From contig JAFTJF010000008.1 in the NCBI GenBank assembly GCA_017456555.1, positions 62,001 through 126,000 on the forward strand: DNA of 64,000 bases. Direction: 5' to 3'. The notes under the pieces were generated by a model, which was not told where the DNA came from, did not search any database, and worked only from the letters and a program-made list of their open reading frames with translations. Of this stretch, positions 41,536 through 50,129 are shown piece by piece (position 1 is the first letter of the stretch; every line of letters begins with the position of its first letter). The DNA is from Clostridia bacterium. GTDB taxonomy: Bacteria; Bacillota; Clostridia; TANB77; CAG-508. Made by a program: the position numbers and the translations under genes.

Positions 41536-42539
41536 TATCTTCCTTCATCATCTTCTACTTTTCTTTGACCAGCTTGTTGTGTTTTATCTGTTCCTGCTAC
41601 CGCATTTATAAGATCATCTTCTATCGTTGTTTCTGGTATATATTTTGTTTTAAGACCTTTTTGTTCAAAAAATGCTTTAGATTTTTCTGCCATTTTTCTC
41701 CAGTTTGGACCTTTTAACTTATCAAACTGAATAGCAAATGCTACATCTCCTTGTTCAATATCTTCTTTTGTCACTGTTTCTAAAGTCACTTCTCTTTCTG
41801 GGTCTTCTCTTACTTGTCTATCTCTTCCGAGTGCAACAGGTTGTAATCCGAATGTTTTAAATACAGCCATTTGTTTTGCAAATTCTTGTGGTGTTAAATC
41901 TTTTAAATAACTCAAATCCATTTCTGGAATTTCTTTTCCTTTTTCTATCGCATCTCTTGCTTTTTCCATTGCTTCTAAAACTCTTAATGATTTTTCTGCA
42001 ATTTGTCTTTGTCTGTCTTGTAAATCTCTTTGTTCTTCTTCTCTATCTATTATTCTTTCACCATTGCCGTTTGCAGTTAATATAAATAAATCTTGATTTT
42101 GGTCTTGATCTTGTTTTCTATCTTCTTCAATTTCTCTATCTTCAAGTTCTTCTACTAGTTCTGGGGCTAAACCAGCTTTTTCAAAAGCATTTCTCAGTCT
42201 AGTTTTTAAAATCTCTTCTAAACGTTTTTTCAAATCGCCTTTAGTTACCACACCTGATTTACTAGAAGCTAAAAGTTCTTTCTTTATATCTTCTAATTTT
42301 TGTTTTAGTTTTTGAGGATCTGATAATCCAAATGAAAAAGCAACATTATTTGTAGTACCATTTATAATTTCAGCCATTTCTTGTTTTTGGGCAGCATTAT
42401 TAATAACTCCTGCAGCATCTAATTGCATTGCAGAAGCTTTATAACCACTACCAATTGACTTTACCATACTATACATTTGACGATTAAGTGGTGGCATATT
42501 TTTAACTTGTTCTAACATTAGCTTTTCTTGAACTTGCAT
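41535..42539 (-). CDS. Hypothetical protein, charged and helical (334 aa)
   Basis: I do not recognise it. It has no membrane segment or signal. A central, highly charged stretch (about 130-190; DREIEEDRKQDQDQNQD and REEEQRDLQDRQRQIAEK) should form a coiled coil or extended region. The C-terminal part contains a compact block (VAFAIQFDKLKGPNWRKMAEKSKAFF). The N-terminal GAGVINNAAQKQEMAEIING-like part is mildly hydrophobic. GAGGAG precedes ATG 42539. It is a single-gene unit between the capsule operon and the toxin-antitoxin pair. Confidence 0.65.
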   Translation of the reverse strand: MQVQEKLMLEQVKNMPPLNRQMYSMVKSIGSGYKASAMQLDAAGVINNAAQKQEMAEIINGTTNNVAFSFGLSDPQKLKQKLEDIKKELLASSKSGVVTKGDLKKRLEEILKTRLRNAFEKAGLAPELVEELEDREIEEDRKQDQDQNQDLFILTANGNGERIIDREEEQRDLQDRQRQIAEKSLRVLEAMEKARDAIEKGKEIPEMDLSYLKDLTPQEFAKQMAVFKTFGLQPVALGRDRQVREDPEREVTLETVTKEDIEQGDVAFAIQFDKLKGPNWRKMAEKSKAFFEQKGLKTKYIPETTIEDDLINAVAGTDKTQQAGQRKVEDDEGR

Positions 42540-42711
42540 TTTTACTCCTCTCTATATCTATATTATACCACATCTCCCATCTTTTCTCAAGCTTTAAAAG
42601 CTTTATTTTAGCTTATTTTCCAGTATTTTCGCAATATAAAAAGCTATAACATAAATTTAGAATTTATATTATAGCTAGAATTTAAAATTGTTTTATTATT
42701 TTACTGATTAT

Positions 42712-43002
42712 TTATAATTTAGTTCTATAATTGCTCTTTGAATAAAAAATATGCGTAACATATACTTCGCTTTTATCTTCATTAATTGTATACAATACAA
42801 TATAATTTTTTACAATAATTTTTCTATATTCTAATATTAAATCATTTACATTTTCTATTTTGGCATGAATAAATGGTGAGTTTTCTAATCTTGCAATTTC
42901 TTTGTCTACTTTTTCTAAGATTTTATCAGCTGCATTTGGTGCAAATAATTCAAAAAATATATACTCATGAATTTTTTCTAAATTTCTAACAAACTCAGGC
43001 AT
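42712..43002 (-). CDS. ParE/RelE-family toxin, copy 1
   Basis: The 96-residue product has the ParE/RelE fold pattern: MPEFVRNLEKIHEYIFFEL at the N-terminus, central DKEIARLENSP and the strand-rich end YRKIIVKNYIVLYTINEDKSEVYVTHIFY. I start it at ATG 43002, which overlaps the antitoxin stop (ATGCCTGA), rather than the TTG at 43032. ParE proteins block gyrase; RelE relatives cut mRNA; I cannot choose. The last 34 residues are identical to those of copy 2. Confidence 0.83.
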   Translation of the reverse strand: MPEFVRNLEKIHEYIFFELFAPNAADKILEKVDKEIARLENSPFIHAKIENVNDLILEYRKIIVKNYIVLYTINEDKSEVYVTHIFYSKSNYRTKL

Positions 43003-43186
43003 TAATTTTATTTTTAATTTTCTTTTGTTCAATACGCGCTCTCAACTCCTTAAACGCCCTCTTTGCTTCAATTCCTTCCCCTCTTTTTATTTCTTCTTCA
43101 GCTCTTTTCATTGCCTCAATATCTTCTCTTGTTAAAAATATTCCATCGCCAATATCTATTAATTCTTCTCTATTTTCTTTTTCCAT
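42995..43186 (-). CDS. Antitoxin of the ParE/RelE module, copy 1
   Basis: This 63-residue acidic protein opens MEKENREELIDIGDGIFLTREDIEAMKRAEEE and closes with a basic helix that should clasp the toxin. Its coding sequence overlaps the toxin start by eight bases, the normal type II arrangement. AAGGATG precedes the ATG. A nearly identical N-terminus occurs in the copy at 43522-43713. Confidence 0.78.
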   Translation of the reverse strand: MEKENREELIDIGDGIFLTREDIEAMKRAEEEIKRGEGIEAKRAFKELRARIEQKKIKNKINA

Positions 43187-43238
43187 AATTAATCATCCTT
43201 TCTTAAGTAAATCATATAAAATTGGTTTTACTGATTAT

Positions 43239-43529
43239 CTATAATTTAGTTCTATAATTGCTCTTTGAATAAAAAATATGCGTAACATATACTTCGCTTT
43301 TATCTTCATTAATTGTATACAATACAATATAATTTTTTACAATAATTTTTCTATAGTATAATTTAAAATCATTTGTATTTTCAATTTTCATATGTATTAA
43401 CGGTGAATCTTCTAATCTCTTCAATTCTTTAAATATTTTTTCATAAATTCTATCTGCAGCATTAGGTGCATATAGTTCAAAAAATATATATTCATAGATT
43501 TTTTCTAGGCTTCTCAAGAATTTAGGCAT
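43239..43529 (-). CDS. ParE/RelE-family toxin, copy 2
   Basis: This is a second 96-residue toxin with the same C-terminal 34 residues as copy 1. About 120 bases around the 3' end, including the shared stop region, match without difference by eye, while the 5' halves have diverged (MPKFLRSLEKIYEYIFFELYAPN against MPEFVRNLEKIHEYIFFELFAPN). ATG 43529 overlaps the antitoxin stop (ATGCCTAA). Recent duplication or gene conversion explains this. Confidence 0.83.
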   Translation of the reverse strand: MPKFLRSLEKIYEYIFFELYAPNAADRIYEKIFKELKRLEDSPLIHMKIENTNDFKLYYRKIIVKNYIVLYTINEDKSEVYVTHIFYSKSNYRTKL

Positions 43530-43713
43530 CAACACGATTTTTAGCTTTCTTTGCTTCAATACGTTTCCTAAACTCCTCTAATGCTATACTTATTTCTAGC
43601 CCTTCCCCTCTTTCAATTTCAGCTTCCGCTTCTTTGATTGCCTCAATATCTTCTCTTGTTAAAAATATTCCATCACCAATATCTATTAATTTTTCGTTAT
43701 TTTCTTTTTCCAT
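43522..43713 (-). CDS. Antitoxin of the ParE/RelE module, copy 2
   Basis: The product has 63 residues and a paralogous N-terminus to copy 1 (LIDIGDGIFLTREDIEAIKEAEAE) but a more divergent C-terminus (GLEISIALEEFRKRIEAKKAK), the part that contacts the toxin. This would keep the two pairs specific. The overlap with the toxin start is eight bases. AAGGATG precedes the ATG at 43713. Confidence 0.78.
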   Translation of the reverse strand: MEKENNEKLIDIGDGIFLTREDIEAIKEAEAEIERGEGLEISIALEEFRKRIEAKKAKNRVDA

Positions 43714-43919
43714 AATTAATCATCCTTTCTTAACTTATAATTTAATTATAAAAATTTTGAAAATTTTAGTCAATATCATAAATCTACATATTCATCATTT
43801 TTTGAAAATTCGGCAGAATCGCCATAAGAATAATTTGAATAAAACTTAATAATAAAACAATTTTAAACTTGAGAAATCTTAGCACAGAATTTCTTAAACT
43901 TCAATATATTTTTCAAAAT

Positions 43920-43947
43920 TCTATTTTTTAATTCTCCCTCATATACT
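43920..43947 (+). promoter_or_regulatory. Possible sporulation (sigma-E type) promoter of spoVB
   Basis: TCTATTT, 13 bases, CATATACT. The sequence TATTTTTT...CCTCATATA is nearly repeated upstream of sipL. It is a weak match to the mother-cell consensus as I remember it. Confidence 0.35.
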
Positions 43948-43976
43948 TATAAAAACACTTTATAGGAGATCTGGCT

Positions 43977-45315
43977 TTGAAAAGATTTAAATTTTTTATT
44001 TTTAATACATCATTTCTGATAATCACATCGTTAATTTTTAGAGGAATTGACATCTATTTTACTGCATACATCTCGAAAAAGATTGGCTCTGAAATGCTCG
44101 GAATCTTCAACCTTATAATGTCAGTTTATCTTTTTGGAATAACACTCGCCACCTCAGGAATTAACCTCGCAGTCACAAGAGTAATTTCTGAAGAGCTCGC
44201 ACTAGACAATAATGGTCGGTGTTAAAAAAGTAATGAAAAAATGCCTCTACATCACTTTAATAACAAGTATCTTCACTAGCTTAATTTTCTGGGTAAACAC
44301 CGATTTTATAATTGCAAAATGCCTACATAACAAAGTTAGTCCTCAAGTAGTTCACTTGTTTTGTTTAGCACTTCCACCAATTGCAATGTCCTCTGCTATC
44401 TCTGGGTATTTTGCAGGAGTTAGAAGAATTTATAAAAATGCAATTGGTCAATTTATCGAACATGTTGCAAAAGTTATAGTAACTGCATTTATAATTAATA
44501 TTTACTTACCCAAAGGATTAGAATTTGCATGCTTTGCATTAATTCTAGGAGACTTAATTTCAGAAGTAATTTCATTTGTTTATATTTACATAGTTTTTAT
44601 GTTAGATAAAAGAAAATATAATAATTCTCCAGAACTTGCCCAAAATCGAAATTACACACATAAACTTCTTAGAATTTCTATTCCAATAGCAATCACATCT
44701 TACATACGTTCAGGACTTTCAACATTTAAACAACTAATAATTCCATCAAGTTTAGAAAAAAGCGGAATTAATTGTAGTGAATCACTTTCAAAATATGGAA
44801 TTATAAATGGAATGGCACTACCAATAATCATGTTTCCAGATATTTTAGTAAAATCATTTGCCAACCTTTTAGTACCAGAATTCGCAAGATATCATGCAAA
44901 AAAAGATTATAAAAGAACAAAGCAAATTACAACAATTTTACTTTTCTTAATCGGTGGAGCATCTACTGCTTTAACTGTTCTTTTATTTGTATTTTCAGAT
45001 ACATTAGCTCTAACACTTTACAAAGACATTTCTGTAGCACATTACATACGAATCCTTGCACCACTTGCAACCTTCATTTATATGGATACTGTTGTAGACA
45101 GTGTTTTAAGAGGTTTAGACGCCCAAGTTGGAGTAATGATAATTAACATCTTAGACTTAGCAATAAGCACTTCTTTTATTTACTTCTGCGTTCCCAAACT
45201 TGGACTCACAGGATACCTAATTTCAATATATATGAGCGAAATTTTAAACTTCGTAGTAAGCACAATTCAACTTATAAAAATTGTATATTTTAGAAAAGAA
45301 AAGACTTCAACTTAA
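43977..45315 (+). pseudogene. spoVB: Stage V sporulation protein B/MurJ-type flippase, frameshifted
   Basis: The 5' frame (TTG 43977 after AGGAG) encodes FIFNTSFLIITSLIFRGIDIYF and IGSEMLGIFNLIMSVYL, the start of a SpoVB-type MOP flippase. It ends in TAA at 44223. The rest of the protein, about 360 residues with the PPIAMSSAISGYFAGVRRIYKNA block, continues in another frame from about 44212. Leaving out the C at 44217 joins the two as DNNGGVKKVMKK. SpoVB helps make spore cortex. Either a real mutation or a sequencing error could explain it. Total length would be normal, about 445 residues. Confidence 0.85.
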
Positions 45316-45327
45316 ACTTGAAGTCTT
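45301..45327. terminator. Bidirectional terminator between spoVB and yunB
   Basis: AAGACTTCAA pairs with TTGAAGTCTT around a seven-base loop containing the spoVB stop. T-runs lie on both sides. Confidence 0.85.
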
Positions 45328-45334
45328 TTAATAT

Positions 45335-46027
45335 TTACTCAATAAAATTAAACGTATCATCTGCCTCATCCATTCCCTCTAAATTGTAATATGTATCAGG
45401 AACCTCACCAACAATAATAGCCTCTGAAATCAAAACATCAGAATTAATATCTTTACCAAAAGCAGAAAACGGAGTCAAAATTCCAACTCTAGCATCAATA
45501 TCTAAATAAATCTTATGATGAGTTTGATTAATACCAACTGCCTTAAATTCACTTCTAACAATAGACTTAATATTCCCTGCACTCTCAAGCTCAAGTTCAA
45601 ACTTAGGTTCAATATTTTTAAGAGCACTAATACCACTAACAGAACCCATATTAATAAAAACAGTAATTCGCGGAATTTTATCAAACTCCTTTTGAATATT
45701 GGAATTAATTTGAGCAACAATTTCATTTATATAAACCGAATTAGCCTCGATTAAACTAATTCTCCCATTAACATCTTTATCAATAGTAATTAAATCATTA
45801 TAAGAATAATTTTTCATAACCTTATTAACTTCATCATTAATAATCTTATTTCCTTTAGAAGAAGCAGCAGTTTCACAAGAAGACTTAAAAACCGGAAACG
45901 CACTCTTCAAAAATAAGCCAACACTAATTAAAATACTAAAAAAAGCAATAAGTAAAATCGCCTTAACACTATACAATTTCCTAAAATCCGGAAACCTAAT
46001 TCTCCATCTCGAATACAGTTTATCCAT
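45335..46027 (-). CDS. yunB: YunB-like sporulation protein
   Basis: YunB is a sporulation membrane protein of the Bacillus group with relatives in Clostridia. The 230 residues have a short basic N-terminus (RWRIRFPDFRKLYSVK), one membrane segment (ILLIAFFSILISVGLFLK) and an outside domain with NSVYINEIVAQINSNIQKEF, VFINMGSVSGISALKN and the end block DVLISEAIIVGEVPDTYYNLEG, all in family order. The exact role is unknown. It is downstream of sipL on the same strand, with an inverted repeat in between. AAGGATGG precedes the ATG. Confidence 0.85.
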   Translation of the reverse strand: MDKLYSRWRIRFPDFRKLYSVKAILLIAFFSILISVGLFLKSAFPVFKSSCETAASSKGNKIINDEVNKVMKNYSYNDLITIDKDVNGRISLIEANSVYINEIVAQINSNIQKEFDKIPRITVFINMGSVSGISALKNIEPKFELELESAGNIKSIVRSEFKAVGINQTHHKIYLDIDARVGILTPFSAFGKDINSDVLISEAIIVGEVPDTYYNLEGMDEADDTFNFIE

Positions 46028-46042
46028 CTAACCATCCTTTAA

Positions 46043-46122
46043 ATGATTTGGGGACGGAGAAAAAAATCATTATTCGTCCAATTTTTCAACAATAATGATT
46101 TTTTTCTCCGTCCCCAAATCAT
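46043..46122. repeat. Perfect 32-base inverted repeat element (REPIN/MITE-like)
   Basis: The arms 46043-46074 and 46091-46122 are exact complements: a GATTTGGGGACGGAG core followed by AAAAAAATCATTATT. They are separated by 16 bases. The stem is far longer than any terminator here and has little T-run. GGGGACGG-type palindromes are repeated in genomes of several Clostridia and may be moved by REP-associated transposases; none is visible in this window. Confidence 0.75.
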
Positions 46123-46130
46123 CCCCAATC

Positions 46131-47597
46131 TTATCTCATAATGTAAAGCCTATCCCCAACTTGAAGCCTCTCCGGACTCTCCAAATTATTAAGCTCAATA
46201 ATATCACACATCGGCACCCTAAAACGTTTCGCAATCTTCCAAACAGAATCCCCAGCCTTCACAAAATACATAAACATCTTGTAATCATTATCCTCTTCAC
46301 ACTCTTTGCAAGAAACATTCTCAATCATACTAATATTTTTCAAACAATTATTAGAAGTTCTAGTCAAAATTTCCATATCACAATTCACATTTTCACTACT
46401 AACTGTGAATTGTTTTTTAGAAACTATAAGCTCAATATCCTCTGGATTCTCTGTTTTAATCATAAACGGAATAGTAACATTTTTCACATTAAGACCATTT
46501 CTATTATCTGCTTCATAATAAATATCAAGCCCCATTTCACACTCGCAATTAAAGCTATTTCCAACTTTGTTTTTATTAACAATTCTAGGCTTTGCATCCA
46601 CATCTAAAACATTCAAAATATCTTCAACAACAATTCTCTCATTAAGGTTCACAACTTCTTTTCTAGAAGTTCTTGAAAGCTCGACTTCAACTTCTTTTCT
46701 AGAAAATTCTACTGTATTTCTTAAGCCATACATATCTTGCACAACATCAATTGTTTTTGTTTCATAAGCCATCGCAAAAACTTCAAAATCAACTTGGCAA
46801 GTTATTGAATTTGTATTAGGTTTAAATAACATATTTCTCACAGAATAATCTATCTCACAAGTATTTGAATCTGTTATTTTATCAATATCAATAAAGCTCA
46901 TAATTGGAATATTTGCATTTGCTGTTCCAATTCTTCCATCTTCAGATAAGAAAATAATTTTCACATTTGAATCAGCTTTTGCCAAAACTTTATTATGACT
47001 TATTTTATTTTCTAAATTTGAAACATCAACATCAACTTTTAGAATTTCAGCAACACTGTAAGAAGCCTCTAATTCAATATCTTCTTTAATTGATGTCTTA
47101 ACTCTATTGCTTCCAATAACAGATTTTATATTTAAAGTTTCTTTCAGCATTTCTATGTTTTCAATTTCGTTAAAGTCATTATTAATTTCTATTTCGCTTT
47201 TTTCAAATACTTCACATTTTATTTTCATACTAGCTCTTATAGAAATTTTTCTTTCGTTCAAAACCTTAGCTTCAATCATTTCTAAGCTTACAGATTGTCT
47301 TGAAAAAGATGATTCGGTTATAGTCGCCTCTTCAACACTTTCAGAAAAAGACAACGTAGTTTGTATACTTCTTGTTTCACCATTATCAGCTAAATACACA
47401 ACATATGTATCTATATTTCCATCTAATCTTACTCTTCCATTTCCTATATCTTCTTTATAAATATATGGAATACCATTTGTATTTATTATATTTAAAATAT
47501 CTGGCTTAATATCTGGAACAATAACATCTCCACTTATTTCTAAAGTTCTTGAAACGCTTGCCATCTTTTTATTTATTACCACCATATTTTTTTCCAT
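46131..47597 (-). CDS. sipL: SipL-like spore morphogenesis protein (SPOCS domains plus LysM)
   Basis: SipL joins the coat to the developing spore through SpoIVA in clostridia. The 488 residues show repeated SPOCS (DUF3794) domains (VIVPDIKPDILNIINTNG opening, later units around residues 150-260 and 305-410) and a C-terminal LysM domain (YFVKAGDSVWKIAKRFRVP then ELNNLESPERLQVGDRLYIM). This order matches the clostridial SipL. AAGGAGG precedes ATG 47597. It is likely expressed in the mother cell. yunB follows after the inverted repeat. Confidence 0.9.
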   Translation of the reverse strand: MEKNMVVINKKMASVSRTLEISGDVIVPDIKPDILNIINTNGIPYIYKEDIGNGRVRLDGNIDTYVVYLADNGETRSIQTTLSFSESVEEATITESSFSRQSVSLEMIEAKVLNERKISIRASMKIKCEVFEKSEIEINNDFNEIENIEMLKETLNIKSVIGSNRVKTSIKEDIELEASYSVAEILKVDVDVSNLENKISHNKVLAKADSNVKIIFLSEDGRIGTANANIPIMSFIDIDKITDSNTCEIDYSVRNMLFKPNTNSITCQVDFEVFAMAYETKTIDVVQDMYGLRNTVEFSRKEVEVELSRTSRKEVVNLNERIVVEDILNVLDVDAKPRIVNKNKVGNSFNCECEMGLDIYYEADNRNGLNVKNVTIPFMIKTENPEDIELIVSKKQFTVSSENVNCDMEILTRTSNNCLKNISMIENVSCKECEEDNDYKMFMYFVKAGDSVWKIAKRFRVPMCDIIELNNLESPERLQVGDRLYIMR

Positions 47598-47633
47598 AAA
47601 AAAATCCTCCTTAAATGATATCTTTTCTCTACC

Positions 47634-47662
47634 ATTTATATGAGGATAAACAAAAAAAATAC
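47634..47662 (-). promoter_or_regulatory. Possible sigma-E type promoter of sipL
   Basis: On the minus strand GTATTTT, 13 bases, CATATAAAT, about 30 bases before the start codon. The same layout precedes spoVB. Confidence 0.4.
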
Positions 47663-47672
47663 CTAAAATATT

Positions 47673-48002
47673 TTAGGTATTTTCTACATTCTCTGCAGTT
47701 TCTGCATGAGCTCTTGTTTTCTTAACTTCTAATTGTGGTTGTACTAATGGTTCATAAGTTTCACCATTATACATAGTAACTTCTACTGATCTAGTAAATA
47801 AATCTGTATAATTATAAGACCCCACTCTATTTGCATCTTCAAATTTTACTCTGAAGTAACTATTATATACATTTTCAATTACCGCTGCTTTTTCTTGTGG
47901 TTTGCTTCTTTTCCCTGGTGACTCTTTTATTATAATTTTTTGTCCTATGTTATCTCCAATATTTTTTCTTAAGTCTGCAATTTCAGATCTGTAAATTCCC
48001 AT
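47673..48002 (-). CDS. veg: Veg-like protein
   Basis: Veg (PF06257) is a small, very abundant Firmicute protein linked to biofilm formation and spore outgrowth. The 109 residues include LRKNIGDNIGQKIIIKESPGKRS, the typical opening, and the SH3-like core IENVYNSYFRVKFEDANRVGSYNYTDLFTRSVEV. It has an unusually long tail after PLVQPQLEVKK. The GTAGGGTG box and a near-consensus promoter fit high expression. The stop lies in the palindrome AATACCTAAAATATTTTAGGTATT region, which may act as terminator. Confidence 0.88.
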   Translation of the reverse strand: MGIYRSEIADLRKNIGDNIGQKIIIKESPGKRSKPQEKAAVIENVYNSYFRVKFEDANRVGSYNYTDLFTRSVEVTMYNGETYEPLVQPQLEVKKTRAHAETAENVENT

Positions 48003-48038
48003 TTTCCATCACCCTACTTCTTTCGATTTGTTGAACTT

Positions 48039-48067
48039 CTTATATCACGGTTTGCCCCAATTGTCAA
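48039..48067 (-). promoter_or_regulatory. Strong sigma-A promoter of veg
   Basis: On the minus strand TTGACA, 17 bases, TATAAG, with an imperfect CCTTG/CTTGG repeat upstream (about 48100-48120). The Bacillus veg promoter is among the strongest known. Confidence 0.7.
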
Positions 48068-48210
48068 AAGCCGTCGAGAGAAGTATTTTCGCCGTACCAA
48101 AGTCGTTCCAAGCATTTCAAGGTTCGCTAGTCTTTATTTATCATTTAAGTTACTTCTTTATTACATAATGATTACAAATCTATTTTTGTTTGATTTTCAA
48201 GCCTTTCTCT

Positions 48211-48480
48211 TTAGTTACATTTTTCAATTTTTTCATGACTATATTTTAGTTTGGTTGCCATCCCTCCTCTTATATGTCGTTCTGCTTTATTTTTATCTAA
48301 AACTTTTCTAACTTCCATAGCTAATGGATAATTAATTTTGAGTAGCCTTTGACTAACATCTTTATGAATGCTGCTTTTACTTATCCCAAATTTTTTAGCC
48401 GCTCCTCTAACAGTATCTTCTGTTTCTATTATGTACTGTGCAACTTTGATTGCACGCTCTTCTATTGATAATCCTTTCAT
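48211..48480 (-). CDS. spoIIID: Stage III sporulation transcription factor SpoIIID
   Basis: SpoIIID acts in the mother cell, switching sigma-E genes on or off. The 89 residues hold the helix-turn-helix (RGAAKKFGISKSSIHKDVSQR, about 25-45), then INYPLAMEVRKVLD and the conserved basic end RHIRGGMATKLKYSHEK. I start it at ATG 48480, about ten bases after GGAGG; the upstream TTG at 48498 overlaps that box. The leader has an eight-base inverted repeat at 48499-48526 (CTGAATAC / GTATTCAG), possibly regulatory. Confidence 0.95.
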   Translation of the reverse strand: MKGLSIEERAIKVAQYIIETEDTVRGAAKKFGISKSSIHKDVSQRLLKINYPLAMEVRKVLDKNKAERHIRGGMATKLKYSHEKIEKCN

Positions 48481-48498
48481 ATATAAGAAAACCTCCAA

Positions 48499-48526
48499 CT
48501 GAATACTTTTGTTAAAGTGTATTCAG
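48499..48526. promoter_or_regulatory. Inverted repeat in the spoIIID leader
   Basis: CTGAATAC and GTATTCAG are separated by 12 bases with TTT/AAA pairing inside. It lies just upstream of the ribosome binding site and could be an operator or an mRNA hairpin. Confidence 0.4.
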
Positions 48527-48555
48527 CTAGAGGTCGTACTAGAACTGAAAAAAAT

Positions 48556-48582
48556 GCCACACAATATTTGCTATTATGTGGC
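48556..48582 (-). terminator. Terminator of the rusA-like gene
   Basis: GCCAC pairs with GTGGC, with AATA/TATT pairing inside, followed by seven T on the minus strand. Confidence 0.75.
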
Positions 48583-48611
48583 TATTTTTATATTTCTTTA
48601 TTTTTTACATA

Positions 48612-49022
48612 CTAATATTCTTCTATCTTAACAACAATTTTCTCTACCTCGCCATAGAACTTTTCTACTTCTAATTTTGTAATTTGATTATCATCTTTAA
48701 ATGCCATTTTGTTTAAAGCATCTAAAATAATTTTTACAATATTATCAATATCTGGCTTTTTAGTTGGACTTAATTTTCCTTCAGCAATAAGCTCCTTATC
48801 TTTTTTAGTTGCTGTTTTTGGCACTTTAAAATAAGCATCAATTTTAACTGAAATTCTATTTTCTAAAGGAACAAATCTTGGATATTTAAGTTTAAAATAT
48901 TGTTTTATTAACATTTCATAATCTTTAGTATTTTCTGGAGTATAAGCTTTGCAAGTATAAGTATTTACTCTTGGTCTAGCTTTTCCTTTTATATCTCCTA
49001 TTACTTCAAATTCAAATCCCAT
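48612..49022 (-). CDS. rusA: RusA-family Holliday junction resolvase
   Basis: RusA enzymes cut four-way junctions and mostly come from prophages. The 136 residues contain KGKARPRVNTYTCKAYTPENT at the start and the catalytic Asp-rich block KKPDIDNIVKIILDALNKMAFKDDNQI (around 90-115), with all three acidic residues. I start it at ATG 49022, six bases after GTGGAG. No other phage gene is adjacent, so it is probably domesticated. Since ruvC is not seen in this window, it could serve as resolvase, but that is inference. Confidence 0.88.
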   Translation of the reverse strand: MGFEFEVIGDIKGKARPRVNTYTCKAYTPENTKDYEMLIKQYFKLKYPRFVPLENRISVKIDAYFKVPKTATKKDKELIAEGKLSPTKKPDIDNIVKIILDALNKMAFKDDNQITKLEVEKFYGEVEKIVVKIEEY

Positions 49023-49085
49023 TTCTTTCTCCACTTTTAATTTATAAGAAATCTAGATTTTCCTTTATCCAGATTTATCATACAT

Positions 49086-50069
49086 CTATCCTTTTATAAA
49101 TAATTTTGCGCCTTCTGATGTTGCTTCAACTCTAGCATGTCCACCAACAGGGAAAGTAATTATTGGTGTTGTATGTCCAAAATCAACTCCAGCAATTACA
49201 GGAATATTTTTTAATTCTGGTTTGTCAAAAATTTTAAACCATTTTTCTTTTGTCATACAAGAACCTTTTTGTGCTCTCCCACAAACAATTCCTTTTACAG
49301 TTTTGAATTCAGGCATGTGCATTAATGATTGTAAATTTCTGTCAAATTCCATTAAGAAAATTGGTCCTGATAGTTCATCATCTTCTAAGAAAAGAATTTT
49401 ATTTTCAATATTTGGCATATATTCTGTACCTTGTAATAGATTTAAAGTACATAAGTTTCCACCTACTATATCACCTTCTGCTTTTCCTTCGTTAATTACA
49501 TACATTCCATCATTAGCTTCGAAATGTCTATTTTCTTGATCAATAAACCAAGCTTCATCACTCCACTCTTTCGAAGAAACAACTTCAAATTCCTCTTCTT
49601 GGAAAAACATTTTCTTGAAATGTTCTAAAGAATATTCAAATCCTTTAAGCATACCAAAACTAGAATAATGAACTCCTGAATATGTTACTAATCCTGTTTT
49701 TGCATGAATTGCATTGGAAAGTGCTGTTATATCTGAAAATCCACAAAAGATTTTTGGATTTTCTCTTATTGCATCATAATCAATATAATCTAATAATTGA
49801 TTTGAATTGAATCCACCAATTACTGTTAAAATTGCTTTAACATTTTTATCTCTAAAAGCTTCATTTAAATCTTCAACTCTAGCATCTCTTGAAGCACACA
49901 TATAATCTGGATCTGCTTCCATTACGTGTTTTCCAAAAGTTACTTTTAATCCTAAAGCTTCTAATCTTTCTGTTGCAAGATTTATGCAATCTTCTTTTAA
50001 AATTTTCATACTTCTTGATGGAGCAATTACTCTTACTTCATCTCCTGCTCTTAATTTACTTGGTATCAT
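49086..50069 (-). CDS. S66 family peptidase (LD-carboxypeptidase/MccF-like)
   Basis: S66 enzymes trim cell-wall tetrapeptides (LdcA) or inactivate microcin C (MccF). The 327 residues show the N-terminal GDEVRVIAPSRSM, the nucleophile block IFCGFSDITAL (Ser about 112), TVIGGFNSNQLLDYID and the Glu/His end EDDELSGPIFLMEF and DFGHTTPIITFPVG. The loop lengths look closer to the MccF side. No signal peptide, so it is cytoplasmic. AGGAGG precedes ATG 50069. Confidence 0.88.
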   Translation of the reverse strand: MIPSKLRAGDEVRVIAPSRSMKILKEDCINLATERLEALGLKVTFGKHVMEADPDYMCASRDARVEDLNEAFRDKNVKAILTVIGGFNSNQLLDYIDYDAIRENPKIFCGFSDITALSNAIHAKTGLVTYSGVHYSSFGMLKGFEYSLEHFKKMFFQEEEFEVVSSKEWSDEAWFIDQENRHFEANDGMYVINEGKAEGDIVGGNLCTLNLLQGTEYMPNIENKILFLEDDELSGPIFLMEFDRNLQSLMHMPEFKTVKGIVCGRAQKGSCMTKEKWFKIFDKPELKNIPVIAGVDFGHTTPIITFPVGGHARVEATSEGAKLFIKG

Positions 50070-50129
50070 AATTTGTCCTCCTTTAATTTGAATTATTATA
50101 TCACAGATTTTTATTTCTTTGTATCTAAT

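Noticed and set aside
48003..48210. A structured RNA in the gap between veg and spoIIID
   Set aside because: Apart from the veg promoter and short CCTTG/CTTGG repeats I found no stable fold or terminator.
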